Shown here: in pieces, positions 29,940-42,216 of the stretch
Position numbering within the stretch: the stretch's first letter is position 1
How the letters are laid out: each line of letters starts with the position of its first letter
DNA from: Bactericera cockerelli
Lineage: Eukaryota; Arthropoda; Insecta; Hemiptera; Triozidae
DNA: 64,000 nucleotides
Direction: 5' to 3'
NCBI GenBank assembly: GCA_024516035.1
Contig: CM044958.1
Location: 4,110,574-4,174,573, forward strand
Translations under genes and position numbers: made by a program
Notes under the pieces: generated by a model
What the model was told of the DNA's origin: nothing
Seen by the model: the letters and a program-made list of their open reading frames with translations, nothing else
Database searches by the model: none

Positions 29940-32900
29940 TCATTCAACTTCATTGTCAAGAATATACCATCTACTAATTGTCTCCACTGCCTGTTTTCTC
30001 ACTAATCTTTTGCGGTCATCTAAACAATGTTTCAACTCTTCAATAACTTTGTTCTTGAATGGCATAAGTCGGATAACATCAAAGTAACTTAAATAATAAA
30101 GACACTGCAATGCTGATATTCTATGACTCAAACTGTTATGATGACAGGCAACAGTGAGGAATTTATCTATGAAACTATTGGTGTACTCTTGCAAGATCTC
30201 TAATTTTGTTTTCAAAAAGTCTTTGAATAAATCCAGCAGATTTTCCAAACTGTCATCAAAATTGACTACGGCATGATAGGTGACTGATTCATTTGGTGGT
30301 TCATAGTTGATTTCGTTGGTATTGTTTATATGGCTTTTGTCTATATTAGCCTTCTCACTAAATTGTGTGTCACAAATCAAGGATAAACATTCTATCATAA
30401 TGGGTAAAAGAGTTTTTATCTGGGAAATTATGATCTGACTTGGCAAATATTTCAATTGGACTAATATGGCTTGATAATTGTTCAACTTAACTATCTTTCT
30501 ATCATTAGAAATGCTATTTTCATTGGTTTCTATTTCTGCATTCATGATGGAGATATTTTTCAATATATTTTTGAGGGTAAAAGTAAATAACCTTTGTCGA
30601 TATAAAAACTTGACATTTTTATATTCAAAATAATCATCCTTTAGGTTGTCTTCTTTTAAGATAACTTTTAATCCTTCAATAGCATGATTACCTTTTTCAA
30701 AATTTCTCAAGGTAACAATTAAAAGTTCCATCCAAGAATCAATGTTTTTATATCCTCTAACAATTAATGACTTGGTCAGATATGAATGCAGCGTGCTAAG
30801 ATTATTGTTAAAAGGCAGAGATTGTAGTTTTGTAAGAAACAAATTTAAATCCATTCCAAACTTGTTGGATTCTAGGTTCTCAATGCCATTTGAAATTATT
30901 GACAGTAATATGCTTAAATATTTATTTATGAATGCATCTTTGGATGTGATGGCCATTTCAAATAACATTTCACCAAGACCACTAATACAAGCAGATAGAT
31001 TTTCACTGTTTTCAACATCTTTGAAATCTAATCTGTTAAACAAGGGGATCAAGATAATTAAGCAAATATCTTTTTGTTTTATTTCCAAAATTTTGTCAAC
31101 CAAAATTAGTGCTTTGGTATTAATTGAAGTTATATAGGCATTATCTTTTTTTATACTGTACAAAGCATTCAAAATAATATTAAGAACCGCAATACTATCC
31201 AATACAAGTGAGCTGCTGTAGTACTCATCATTTGCTACACTCTCCAAATAAATATTAATGACCTTTTCACAGATGTTAAATTCATTTTCTAGGTGGCATA
31301 CAATATCAAATTTGGATTCATACTTGTATAAAATAAATTTCAAGTACGAAATGTTGGAAACTGAGTCCTTGACACTAAGCCTGAAACAACTAGATTCATC
31401 TGGTTCTTCTAGCAAACAAAATTTAATAACATCTTGAGAGAGGCTTTTCAAGAGGAAATCACATGAAATTAACGGACAGTAGACATTCTTGATGAATATT
31501 TCCTCAATGGAAATATCTGGAGCAGGTGGACAAATGGCCAAAAACAATGGTATTTCCTCACTATCTTCATTTCTTTTATAGGCAAGAGGTTTATAAAAGC
31601 CAGTCTCAATTTCATCTTTCGTATAAATTGTAGGGTCATTTTGTTTTAGGTTTTCCAATACTTCATTCTTAATATTGTTAACATTGGGGTATTGTTTCTG
31701 TCTTGGGTTAATGATTTCATTTTTAAATGGTGTTATTATTTGCTCTGTCACCTCTTCTATGTAGTGTTTGGCAAATGTGCAAAGATATGTTTCATAATCA
31801 TATGATGGGGCTTTGGACTTCATGATGTCATACAATATTTTGTAAATTGTTTTTCTTTGATCAGCATCTAGGAAAGAATGAAGAATAGTGAGTCCTCGCA
31901 AGCAAGTGATACTATTTTCACACAATTTCAAATACAGGCTAAGCAAATCATTCCAAGAAAGAGACAAGTCTGTCAGCTCAGAGAGATTTATACTTAAGTT
32001 ATGTGTACAAATCTCGAGAATTTCATTCAAAATTTCTAGGTAGGTATAATTATAGGTTTTGTTTACTTCGAAATATAAAATAGGTACAAGAAGTATTGCC
32101 ATTTCTTGCATACTTATTTTGGAATCCCTACTGATATCGATTAAAGTTTTTAAATTAGAAATAAATAGACTTCCATCTATATTTGTCGTAAATGAAAATT
32201 TAACATGGTTATAGATATTATGAAATAAATGTTTAGCATCTTCATCAGGTAACACAGTAAGCATTGCATGCAACATGGTAACAAGTTTTTGTTTAACATC
32301 AGGATCACCAGAGTTAAAATCTTTCTTCACTACATTCCAAATTACATTGGTATTCTCCCTGACTTTTTCTAATGGAAACTTGTAACAAGCAGATGTCAGC
32401 AAAACCAATGAATCCAATTTGGCAATTTTTAGATCTGACTCGAGCTTTTCTAGGGCCAATGGTATACAAAACTCTCCAAAACTGGCTTTTGCTGTGAGGT
32501 TTGGCATTAATGCATTTGACAAATCTTCTCTTGAGATTGCATCAGGATCATTTTCTTTCTGTAAAAAAACACAACAAATGTTAGTATAGTGTATTCTCTC
32601 TTTGTTCAGTTTAAACAAACATTCATAAAATTTAGTGATAATTATTTTTACTATGTCAAAAAATTGTAGGTAATGTTGCAAATTTTGACACCAATTTTCG
32701 TTTTTTTTTTTTTTAATCAACATACCAATTTTTCATTTTATTTTTTAATCAGCATACATTTTTACTGTACACCAATCTTCACGCTTTATTTTGAGTACAG
32801 TGAAAATCACAAAAAAAATTCCTTATCTTTTGAACACATACTAAGTAATCAAATCATATCATAATGGTGTGACCAAATGAATAGTGATGTTTTTAAGATA

Positions 32901-35900
32901 AATTTTGTTTGTACCCTGCACAATATTACATTTTTTTGCTGAAGGAGGTGAGGAAGAAATCACAAATTTTGTATTTTTTGTAATATTAAAACACTATTTT
33001 ATAAACTTTTGATAATTCGAACAAAAAAAATATTCATGTTTTTCTTTAAAGAACACCTCTTCAAAAAGTTAGAAGTAGTTACAGCTGCTGATGCAGCTTG
33101 AGAAGATGAGATTAGTCTTTGTTTAAAGAGTCAAAAGAATCAAGAGCCTAGATCCATGATTTGTGGAGAGAATCCTTCCTAATGCTTGAATTTTTTCTTA
33201 ATTTCATTTGAGTATGTGTCCACATAATAATAAAACTCTGCAAGTTGTAGAAAATTATGCTTTGTTCATTAAACTCACCTGGAGGAGTATTATTAACATT
33301 ATAATAATGACATTGAGAAAACCTTCCACCTAAAGTGTGAAGTTTAACTAAATTTTTGGATATTCATAAATTACTCACTGGTCTGAAGTCCACAGGGAAG
33401 TAACAAGCCATAATATCAAACATTTCTTCATGCAAGTGATAAAGATCAAAATGGTTGAAGAATAATGGAATGAGAGAGGTGAACAGAAACATCAGATTCC
33501 TAGGATCTCTTTCTCCATCTATTGATTGAACTACTCCATACACAAAGTCAGGTCCCATTGGTTTCAATCCTGTAATTATTTTGAAGGAGTAAAGTAAATT
33601 AAACATCATATTTATTCACTGTGCTTGAAGATGGCAATTTAAATTTTTTTTTCATGGTCCTTCACAAATTTAACCCAGATAACGCGGTGAAATTTTTTGT
33701 TTTATTTTTTTGGAGTGATATAAATTGAGTCCTGAATCAAAATAAGTGCTGTCAACTTATCACTCGGACTCAAAACAAAGAGCTTGAGGTGTCGCCAACT
33801 AACCTCAACAAGCTGAATCAATTAGAAAAATCCACAACGTTAGTACCTTTCACCAGATGGGGCTGACGTCCTTCCAGAAGGACGTCCTTCTGGAAGGACG
33901 TCAGCCCCATCTGGGTTAAATTACTACACAAATTTAATTTACATTTATAAATGTAATTGTGACATAAATAAAAATTGGTTTAATTTAACTTTTCTTTCAT
34001 TTTTTGGTTAGAAAATAGAGTTAGAACTAAAGTTAAGCAATCTCTAGCAAGGTGAAGACTTCATGATGTTGGCATTCAGGCCCAACCCAGGCAGGGTGAG
34101 GTTAATGGTAGATTTGTGGGTTTCCTGCAAATGGAGGGTACCATCCGCATCATGATATGAACATGCAATTGAAAGCAACATGAAAAAAAACTCGTTATTT
34201 ATTATCTGACCTAGTTGTAGTGTTTCAATGGAAATTCCTTACAATTAACACTGCAACCTAATGAGATCTTTTGAATTTATTTGGTTGTAACATCCTGATT
34301 TGAGATATAGGTACAGGATGATGGTTTCACTCTACATGAGAACTACACCAGCTACCCATATTAAGCTCAGTCCAATTTTCAACTAAATCTTTTTTAAAAC
34401 CACAAGAAAATATAAAGTGTTAAATTTATTCAGAACATCACACTCACCTTCAATGTTATGCTGCATGCATTTGAACAAAATCTCGTAGAATATTTTTCTG
34501 TCATTTATCACTTGAGACTGACAGTTGAATTGGAGAAAAACAACAGGAAACAATTTACAGTAAGATTCATGAGGCAGTTGCTTCATATCACACACATGAT
34601 AAAGTCCAAGTAAAACCTCAGGAATTACACTATGATGGTCCTTCAATCTATCACAGTAAAAGGCAACAAGAAACTCTAGCTCTTGACAAGTCAAATAATT
34701 CTTTTCCAACATTCCAAGACATTGTGAAAGAATATGAGTTCCCTTTTTCCTCAACAGAGTATCCTTGTTAACAAGCAAGATCCCAAGATTTTCAACTATT
34801 TTCAGAATACTATAGGCTTTGCTCTTGATTCCTGAAAGAACACAAGGAAACACGGTATAATTTTGATTTTTTAAATAATTATTTCTACATCTTTTTTGAA
34901 ATAGAATTCCCATGTAACACTGAGAGAGCTTCTCATCTAATAAATAATTATTTTAGTTGTTCTTATATTACAATGCCAAACAAGTAGACTAAAGGTTTTG
35001 CATAAACAAAATTCCAAGTAACAATACCAAAAAATCTTTTTTCAGTCTTCTCTACTTTAATGTGGATTACTAAAGTGACCAGACAAGTCATTGGTTTTTT
35101 TTTTTTACAATATATGTATTGACCTATGTTATGGTTTACATGATAATTAACATAGAAGGTTCTCAAATAGAGTAAATAGGTACCTCTTACCTATCAACGT
35201 AAATAGGTAAAATACTATCTATTTTTTTTTAAAGAAGGTTTTCAGAAACTGAGTGAATAGGTACCTACCTACCTATCAAGGTAAATATTGGCCATTGGTG
35301 ACTTGAAAAAAATACATAATGTGCAAATGGATCAATCTCCCTTACACATGAGAAGGTGAAATATCCCTCTCTCCTTGGTCAAATATTGCAGTATAAAGCT
35401 TGTCATTCAAATCATTTAACCCTTATTAACCCGAGTTTTTTTTTCTTAAATTGTATTAAAAAAATTATTGGATCTTATTAATTACTCAACTTAAACAAAC
35501 TTTTTCCCTTAACTTTTTTTTCTCCATATTACGGTTTGTACACAATGGGGTGTTGCTTAGATGCAACGCGGGGCTAATGAGTGGTATAAAAAGACTTTTT
35601 TTAAATAGCTGAAATAACAAATTGAAATTTTTTTATTAATCATCATTTTACATAGTTATAAAAGTATAAACAAAAACAAATAGTAAAAAACAATTATTGC
35701 AACTAAATTTTAAATTTTCTTAGTAAATAAAGGTCAGAATGTCAGCATCAGCGGGGGTTATGCTTAGAATGTCAGCGGTGAGACTAGGGTCTCACCCTGT
35801 GATAAGTCTCGAAACAACTTACACAAAGACCTACATCACACTTTCTATAGGATGTGTGCATTATACTGGTACAATAAGCGCCAGTACATCGACGGCGTTT

Positions 35901-37041
35901 CTTGCCTTCATTAACCACGACCAAGTGAGTCTGAGTAGCGCCTGTGGTCTGAGGGCCGGTCGGCCTCCTTGTGTCGGAGGGACACCATGAGTTTGCAAGT
36001 AAGAGGTTGCAATGGCTCTTTCGAACTGGAGTTGAGTCATTTTCTCAACATGTTACATGTTGTATAGATTCCAAGCATTTTGAGCACTGACAGCAAGTGT
36101 CCATGAGAAGATGGCCCACCACCATTTCTTATTACGGATTGCTATGCGATGTCTGTTGATGTTCTCATCCATCAAGTCTGTCCCTCCCATGTATTTTTGT
36201 TATATTCAGTAACTGCAGATGGTTGTCTATTTGTCTAACCTTTACAACTCGTTTTAGATCACTTGAGTATCTATTTACATCAGAGATAGGTTGCACAGAG
36301 TGAATGGTAGAAGCTAATGTAACTGCTGCATTATCTTTCCAGGGTAATAATTCTCATATGAAATAGGCATGGTAATAACCCCGCGTTGCGAGAATGCAAC
36401 ACACTCAAATGGGGTTCCATAGAGCAGTAATAATTATACTTATGACTACAAAATAAGTAATAATCAATTCCAGGGGCTTTCGTTAATTTAAATAATTAAA
36501 CAGACAATAAAAAATAAAATTAATTGAAAAGTAAAATTGAACTTACCGTCAAAGGTCCGACATTTTAATTTTGAAAAATAAACGCCATGGCGTTTATCTC
36601 CTCTGCTTGCACCTCTTTTACAAAATGAGCATGTTTTCTTTCGAGGTGATAAGAATCTTTTGTTTGCATTGCAGATCACGTAATTTCAATGCGAAGGTAC
36701 TAACCAAAAAAAAGAAAAAAATCAAAAACCAGGCCTACCACCAGTGTTGCGTCAATGCAACGCGGGGTTAATAAGGGTTAAAAAGATGAGTGTTTCATAG
36801 CTTTTATTATTTTGTAGCCATGAACAAGGGAGCTTCTGTAGAGTTGGATGGCAGAGATTCCCATAGGAAATAATCACACACTTTTTACATTTGTGTTAAA
36901 TAAAGATTAAACTACAGTATTCAAATTAAATATAAGTTATAAGGATTTATAAATACCTTGGTGAAGCTCTTCATACAGACTTTCTTCAACATAATTGCCA
37001 CTTTCAACTGCTTTAAAAAGATCTTCCAAAGAAGAACCCAT
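29940..37041 (-). CDS. MMS19: MMS19, cytosolic Fe-S assembly targeting factor
   Basis: MMS19 is the HEAT-repeat scaffold of the CIA targeting complex (with CIAO1 and FAM96B) that delivers Fe-S clusters to DNA helicases, polymerases and XPD. Four coding exons on the minus strand: 36957-37041, 34448-34831, 33379-33569 and 29940-32558, phases 1, 1 and 0, consensus junctions, total 3,279 nt and 1,092 aa (human 1,030). The N-terminus MGSSLEDLFKAVESGNYVEE leads to GIKSKAYSILKIVENLGILL. The conserved block is PMGPDFVYGVVQSIDGERDP, RNLMFLFTSLIPLF, FDIMACYFPVDFRP, then NDPDAISREDL. C-terminal HEAT repeats include KFLYRQRLFTFTL and SHRISALQCLYYL, and it ends KHCLDDRKRLVRKQAVETIS-RWYIL. Exon 4 is unusually long (2.6 kb). 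Intron 1 hosts a piggyBac relic, and intron 2 a TTAA element with a perfect palindrome and a 5S-type SINE. Confidence 0.96.
33095..33300 (+). repeat. Degenerate type E SINE in MMS19 intron 3
   Basis: GTGTCCACATAATAATAAAA, TTGTAGAAAATTATGCTTTG and CACCTGGAGGAGTATTATT follow the type E tail; the head is barely recognisable. Confidence 0.45.
33670..33919. mobile_element. TTAA-flanked element ending in a perfect 62-bp palindrome
   Basis: TTAA at 33670 and 33916-33919, with short TIRs CCCAGAT at both ends. Bases 33853-33914 are a perfect 62-nt inverted repeat centred on GACGTC (CCAGATGGGGCTGACGTCCT ... and its exact complement). It is a probable piggyBac-type MITE in MMS19 intron 2. Confidence 0.7.
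34020..34380. repeat. 5S-type SINE (+) followed by old core-SINE fragment (-)
   Basis: 34020-34185: CTAAAGTTAAGCAATCTCTA, GCAAGGTGAAGACTTC, CCAGGCAGGGTGAGGTTAAT, CCTGCAAATGGAGGGTA and CATGCAATTGAAAGCAACAT. 34310-34375: minus-strand remnant with AGGATGATGGTTTCACTCTA and CAGCTACCCATATTAA, like 26560-26790. Confidence 0.55.
35416..36781 (-). mobile_element. piggyBac element with decayed transposase, in MMS19 intron 1
   Basis: Bounded by TTAA at 35416-35419 and 36778-36781, with TIR CCCTTATTAACCC at both ends and extended similarity (GCGTTGCAT-type motifs) inside. Length is 1,366 bp, shorter than an autonomous element. It is on the same strand as MMS19. Confidence 0.85.
35808..36400 (-). pseudogene. 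piggyBac transposase C-terminal relic
   Basis: The minus strand reads KYMGGTDLMDENINRHRIAI, RNKKWWWAIFSWTLAVSAQN and AWNLYNM then a stop. This is the MGG-DL ... KKWWW ... NAW-LY signature of the piggyBac DDE domain. After frame changes comes the C-terminal cysteine-rich domain: EGKKRRRCTGAYC, SYRKCDVGLCVSCFETYHR, then a stop at about 35808. A short Cys/Lys-rich reading frame at 36488-36690 may be the 5' part. The catalytic N-terminal half is missing. Confidence 0.85.
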
Positions 37042-37598
37042 TTTAGTTACTTTGAATTTGAACTGCTAGCAGCTAGGGCAGCATGGGGGCAATATTGAAT
37101 ATTATTTATTTTTAAATTGATAGTTGAAAAGGTCTGGTTATTTATTGAATACCCATTAACCACATTATTGTAGTTTTTTTAAACGATTAATGAGATAATC
37201 AGAGAATAGATAAGCCTAACTTTTATATCTCTTCTTATCAAGAGTATCACAAGCAAGAGCAATCAGCTCAGCAAATTAGCAAGCAGCAATGATCAAGAAA
37301 TAAATAGAACGAGCAACGCCAACGAGTAGTTGGAAGACTAATGTTGCCAAGTGTCGTTTTTCTCTGTACTGAGAACGTGTTCTTTCTTTAAAACGCGTTT
37401 ATCTTTTTGGAAGAAATAAAAATCGCGCTTTATATACAATATCTCGGAAGAAAGAAAGAAATTCTTTCCTTCAAGTAGAATATAAACTGGAAGGGAGGCA
37501 ACGATATAGGAAAGTGATCATTATGCGACTAGTCACGCCGAGGAAGTTTTATCAGAAATTTCCGAAAAATCAAAAATTAAATCTCTTGTATCCATATA
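37042..37598. other. Upstream region of MMS19
   Basis: This is a putative MMS19 promoter region. CGAGCAACGCCAACGAGTA near 37311-37330 resembles, in words and spacing, CCAACGAGTATT and CTCGTTGCTCG at 5957-5985 upstream of RpS3A. The meaning is unknown. No gene is seen. Confidence 0.35.
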
Positions 37599-38458
37599 CA
37601 GTGAAATTCACTTATAACGAGGCCAGATAAAACCACCTTCCAGATATAACGACGGAACTTAGTTGCTTATAGTGACGAAGTCGGTTACAGCGTCCTGATT
37701 TTCAGGCAAATATGGAATTAACCTTGACAAAATCTTCCGATTATAACGACGGCGCCTTACTATAAATAAATTATTTTTTTGTTTTCATGTTGTGACTAGT
37801 ATAGAAATAGACAAGACACGTGCTTTGTAGAGATGTGAGAATTACATAGTATCCTTTATTCCTTTACTATATATCTCCCTTGCCTTTATCCCATATTAGC
37901 TTATGTTGCTTTTGGGGTCGGCATTGTTCAACCTCATGGTTGAGGTTTGTAGGGTGGAGCACGCTTTTTTTTTATGGCTGGATGCCCTTCCTAACGCCAA
38001 CGATTCTATTTGGTTTTAACGTCCTGATCTGGACGGGGGTGTTACCCTCCATTTGCTGGGAATCGTACCAGCTACCCACAGTAACCTCACCCAGCCTGTG
38101 TAGGGCCGGAAATGCCAGCCTCACGTGTTTGGAGGGAACAGAATTTTCTTCGAAAAGTCTGCTCCAACCGGGGATCGAACTCGGGATCTCTGGACTACGG
38201 GCAGTAGTCACAACCATTACGCCACGGAGGCTGGCGTAATGGTTACTATTACGTATCCTTTATTCCTTTACTATTGTTTTGAATTTATAGGTTACGGTAC
38301 CTACCTGCTTCTTTTTATTTTCTACTACCTCAAAGGTTTTTCATTATTTATGCATGCCTGTACCAGCTTAATTAGGTAGCGTCCGGATACAGCGACCATC
38401 CGGATATAACGACGGGAAAGTTTGGTTCCTTGGGCGTCGTTATAAGTGAACTTCACTG
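37599..38458. mobile_element. Pogo-type element interrupted by a SINE
   Basis: TIRs CAGTGAAATTCACTTATAAC and CAGTGAAGTTCACTTATAAC are flanked by TA at 37597-37598 and 38459-38460. Internal TATAACGACGG motifs recur (37645, 37745, 38405). A type F SINE occupies about 37880-38233. No transposase is seen. Confidence 0.8.
37880..38233 (-). repeat. Core-bearing tRNA SINE (type F), copy 1
   Basis: Minus-strand order: tRNA-like head (GCCTCCGTGGCGTAATGGTT, GAGTTCGATCCCCGG), linker (TTTTCGAAGAAAATTCTGTT), core (CACGTGAGGCTGGCATTTCC, CAGGCTGGGTGAGGTTACTG, CCCAGCAAATGGAGGGTA), then a tail GTTGGCGTTAGGAAGGGCAT-CCAGCC ... CTCAACCATGAGGTTGAACA. The GGAAGGGCATCC motif is typical of 3' tails shared by RTE-clade LINEs and their SINEs. 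Confidence 0.75.
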
Positions 38459-38529
38459 TATTTATAAACAAAATAAATAAAGAACTTCCAATGCTCTCTG
38501 GGCATCTTATGTGAAGAACTTCCTTAATA

Positions 38530-38580
38530 TAAAATGGCGGACACTATATGCTATTAGTAAGGTGTCCGCCATTTTTTATT
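38530..38580. repeat. Hairpin with 14-bp arms
   Basis: AAAATGGCGGACAC and GTGTCCGCCATTTT are separated by about 17 nt. It is possibly the tip of a small inverted-repeat element. Confidence 0.5.
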
Positions 38581-38729
38581 AGGTATTTATGCTATTTCTG
38601 TGCAGAAGAGGTGCTTCAGTTCTCGACCAGAGTTCGTTATTTTAAAATACCTAACGGTCAGCTGATAAAAATGTAAGTGTCAGTTAGATTAAATTTATTA
38701 ATCGTGTTCATATAATGGCCCTATTTTTT

Positions 38730-39115
38730 CTGGCCGGCTCCCATTTTGGGGCAAGGAGGGTCAAGTTATTTTATCTTAAATACCAACTGCCCTCCTGCTA
38801 TGCATATTTGAAAAGGTCTTTAAATCCCAAATAATTCGGTAAAAATTATATCATTTTGTCTTTAACCTTTTGCAAATGGCGGCCAACTTTACTTTTGCCA
38901 TTTATTGCACTAAATTAGCTGAATTTCTCAAACGTCAAACAGTAGAAAGCTGAAATTTCTACTAAAGTATTCTTTGGGCACGCCCAAAGAATTAGCCCTA
39001 CTGTATACGAAGGTTTTAATACCCTGCCTAGTTCACCGTGCAAATTTCAAACTTACTCCGTGAGCCTTTCCAAAGATATTTAGTGGTTTCCAGACTTTTG
39101 ACCCATCCTGTATAT
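38730..39115. mobile_element. TIR element, 'TGGAAACCACTAAATATCTT' family, degraded copy
   Basis: The right end (read inward on minus) GGATGGGTCAAAAGTCTGGA, AATATCTTTGGAAAGGCTCA and TTTGAAATTTGCACGGTGAA matches the left end at 48136. A perfect hairpin ATTCTTTGGGC-AC-GCCCAAAGAAT lies at about 38969-38992. The left end is poorly preserved. Confidence 0.5.
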
Positions 39116-40244
39116 TCAAAATACTTAAAATATGTGTCAGATATTACTCTATAAAGAATTTTATCAACAACAAAATATTCATATCTTTTATCGTTTACGA
39201 AATACATATAGTTACACATATTACATTATTGTACAAAATTTAATCCAAGGGCTTATGGGGAAATTTTCAAAAATGTCAGAAATTCATATTCAAAATAATG
39301 TGAGGAATCAGCTTAAGAGAAGATTTTATTCAATAAAAAGTTCAAAATATCTATTCGTTTACGAATTCATTTCGTTTTCGAGATGTAACCAAAAATGAGA
39401 TAGTGGCCGTTTTTCATAAAATTGTCCCCCCTTTTATCTTAAAACGTTGATAGCTCAATTTCGAATAAAAGCTCACCGAAAACAAATAGTCTCCTATACT
39501 TTTCAGCAGTAAAAATGAAGCAATTCACAATAGGTTTTTGAAAATAATTTCTTTGTTAGGTTATATGATAAATTAGACAGATAAAATAAAATAATCAACC
39601 TATTAGGCAAGCAGATGGTTTTGGTTTCCCACCTTAGAAATCTTTTGTACAAGTGGGAAGTTTGGAGTTACGACAACAGAAAAACGCGCTTTATTTATTT
39701 CTTAGAAGAGGAAAACAGGAGAGGCTGCTAACTTGGCAACATTGATGAAAGAAAGAACTGAAGAAGAACTTGTCTCTAAAAAGTGGAAATGACCACTTTT
39801 ATTAAATCAAATAATTAATTTTAATTTTTCGTCATTCCTTCGAACTATGTTTTTAATAAAATTCTGTGTTTGATTTCCCGTTCATGATTTGTTATGTGAC
39901 ATTATCGAACAAGATTAAAATTTTTTAGACGAAAAAGTTATTAATTTTCAACTATCATTCTGATCTGCTTCAATCAAGACCCCTAAAAAACAGGGTAGAT
40001 TAGATGGAAAATTGGTAACTGATTCTGATGATCGGCGATGATCTAACCTTCTCTACATTTAATCACAAGGATGACTTCTGTCATTTTAGTGATTTGCTGT
40101 TTGTTTTCTTAATTTATTTAGTGATTTGTCCTTTAGTCAGATAAGTTTTTCAAGACCCAATAAATTATTAATTATTATAGAGAAACAGTAAATTTTAAAA
40201 TTTGGTTCACCATACAGAAAATGATACAAAACTCAGTAGATTCC
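39116..40244. other. AT-rich sequence up to the assembly gap
   Basis: No gene, RNA or repeat was recognised with confidence. Confidence 0.4.
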
Positions 40245-40344
40245 NNNNNNNNNNNNNNNNNNNNNNNNNNNNNNNNNNNNNNNNNNNNNNNNNNNNNNNN
40301 NNNNNNNNNNNNNNNNNNNNNNNNNNNNNNNNNNNNNNNNNNNN
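40245..40344. other. Assembly gap (100 N)
   Basis: A run of exactly 100 N, the conventional size for a gap of unknown length. It abuts a tandem repeat, which probably caused the break. Confidence 0.99.
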
Positions 40345-40735
40345 CAAAGCATTTGGCGGACTCATTTTGCTATAGAAGAGTTTGTTCGCCTTTGATTTGC
40401 TCAGAAACATACAATGTGAAAGCAGAGAAAGGATAATAATAATAATAATACTCTTGAGAGGAAGGTAACCACCAGTTGTCGGAATCATTTGCTATAGAAG
40501 AGTTTGATTCGCCTTTAATTTGCTCGGAAATACAGTGAGAAAGCAGAGAAAGGATAATAATACTTTATAGAGAAAGGTAACCACCAAGCGAGGTTCATGC
40601 TCAAAGCATTTGGCGGACTCATTTTGCTATAGAAGAGTTTGATTCGCCTTTCATTTGCTCGGAAACAAATAGTGAGAAAGCAGAGAAAGGATAATAGTAA
40701 TTTAATAATACTCTTTAGAGGAAGGTATGTCCTAT
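40345..40735 (+). repeat. Tandem repeat of about 130 bp, 3 units, at the gap
   Basis: ATTTTGCTATAGAAGAGTTT, TTCGCCTTT-ATTTGCTC and GAAAGCAGAGAAAGGATAAT repeat three times (near 40363, 40485, 40620), interleaved with type E SINE tail words (GAGGAAGGTAACCACCA). Confidence 0.75.
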
Positions 40736-40769
40736 GTTACTCGTATTCCCATTGTTCCAGTAGTAAGCC

Positions 40770-41910
40770 TAAGACGTATTATTATGTGTTAAAAATCCTA
40801 AATGAGAGGATAACTTGTCATGTCCTCTGGATTCACAGAGTGACACCTTTACCACTGATACGTAATACTCAACTAAAGATCTATCGCAGTAGAGGGCACA
40901 GTCACAAACCACAAGGTAATGATTCGCTCCAGGGTATCTTCTAAATAAGTCTAAAATGTAACATATTCAACAGAAAAATATGCCGTTCTCTTGAGATTTA
41001 CTATAGTAAAAATCGTAATTCTCATACATGTGTGGTAGGATACGCAACACTCAACGAAAAGATCTATTCCACCCTAGAGGTCACAAGGTTCAGAATCGCT
41101 CTAAGCAATCCTCTACGTCCGCATGACCTACAAAACAACAGGTCAAACCGTTCCGAATCGGTTCGTCTCGCCGCCTCATAAAAAAATCACTCCTCCCTCC
41201 AGGTCACGAACCTTGGACCAGTCGACTGTGAACCTCTGGCACTACCGCGTACACTTGACCCTAGTGATTTGACCTTACCGATTTGACCTGAACCAAAGTC
41301 AAGGTTACAGAGTGACCGACTGACGAACTATAGTATTAATCAATTAATCACAATGCTCGGTGGTCCAATTATGGGTCCGTGTGGAACCAATTCGTCGAGC
41401 GTATCATCTAGAGACCACTCGATGCATTGGTGGTCAACTGGTCAGAGGATGAGACTGGTAATCCAACGGGCGCGGATAGGTGAGTTCGAACCCCGCCCAG
41501 AGCAAGGTTTTTTCTCGTTTATTTGAGCATGAATTGATCAGATAAAAGTGTCATTCAACCAAGCATTGGTACTGGTAATCGATGTGGTTACGGCGATGTC
41601 GTACCAAGTTGGGGTTCAACTCACCCCACCGGGATCAAGACGAGTATTTAATTGTTAGCTGTCATTAAGACGAGTATACCCTACAGCTGTCAGCTTTCAT
41701 TCCAACAAGTATATTCGTATCCTTATAGCCGTCAATATATCATTCGTCATGTCGTTTGTACTTATTGTTTGCTTTTCATTGTATTTGTTGTATCATAATA
41801 AATTATTATATGTACGAGTCTACGAGTACATACATAAAAAACTACTATCTATGTATTTATTTAATGATTTACAGAGGAATGAAACATGTACCTGTTAAAG
41901 CTGTAGCATA
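40770..41910. other. Mixed SINE fragments
   Basis: A type C fragment (40770-40860, minus) and two tRNA-like heads with B boxes near 41481 (GAGTTCGAACCCCGCCC) and 41610 (GGGTTCAACTCACCCC) are the only things recognised. The stretch 41040-41420 is less AT-rich than its surroundings, and I see no gene in it. Confidence 0.4.
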
Positions 41911-41922
41911 TTTTTCTTTAAA

Positions 41923-42216
41923 AAAGTGAGTATTTCACAGCCTTTTTTTATTTCGTAGCCATGAAACAGGAGCTACTGTAGACGCATGTGGTCTATGTTG
42001 TAGCCTGCCCATCCCGTAGTGTGCCTCCCCTCTGATGGGCGAGAAGTGACACAATACTTCCCATTTAGGTGCTGGGTCAACACGAGCGCACCGGAAGGTA
42101 TCCCCTACAAACAAATGTGACCAAATTTTGAATACAAATTTACTGTCGGCGCGGGGGTTCGAACCCGGGACCTTCCGCATGGCACGCGAGTACTTAACCA
42201 CTGAGCTATTCGTGCC
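41923..42216 (-). repeat. tRNA-Gly-like SINE (type B), copy 3
   Basis: The minus-strand body and head are as in the other type B copies; B box GGGTTCGAACCCCC, A-box region TAGCTCAGTGGTTAAGTAC. Confidence 0.8.

Noticed and set aside
40245..40344. CRISPR arrays or bacterial-type features anywhere in the window
   Set aside because: The sequence is clearly animal nuclear DNA; the tandem repeats found have no spacer structure.
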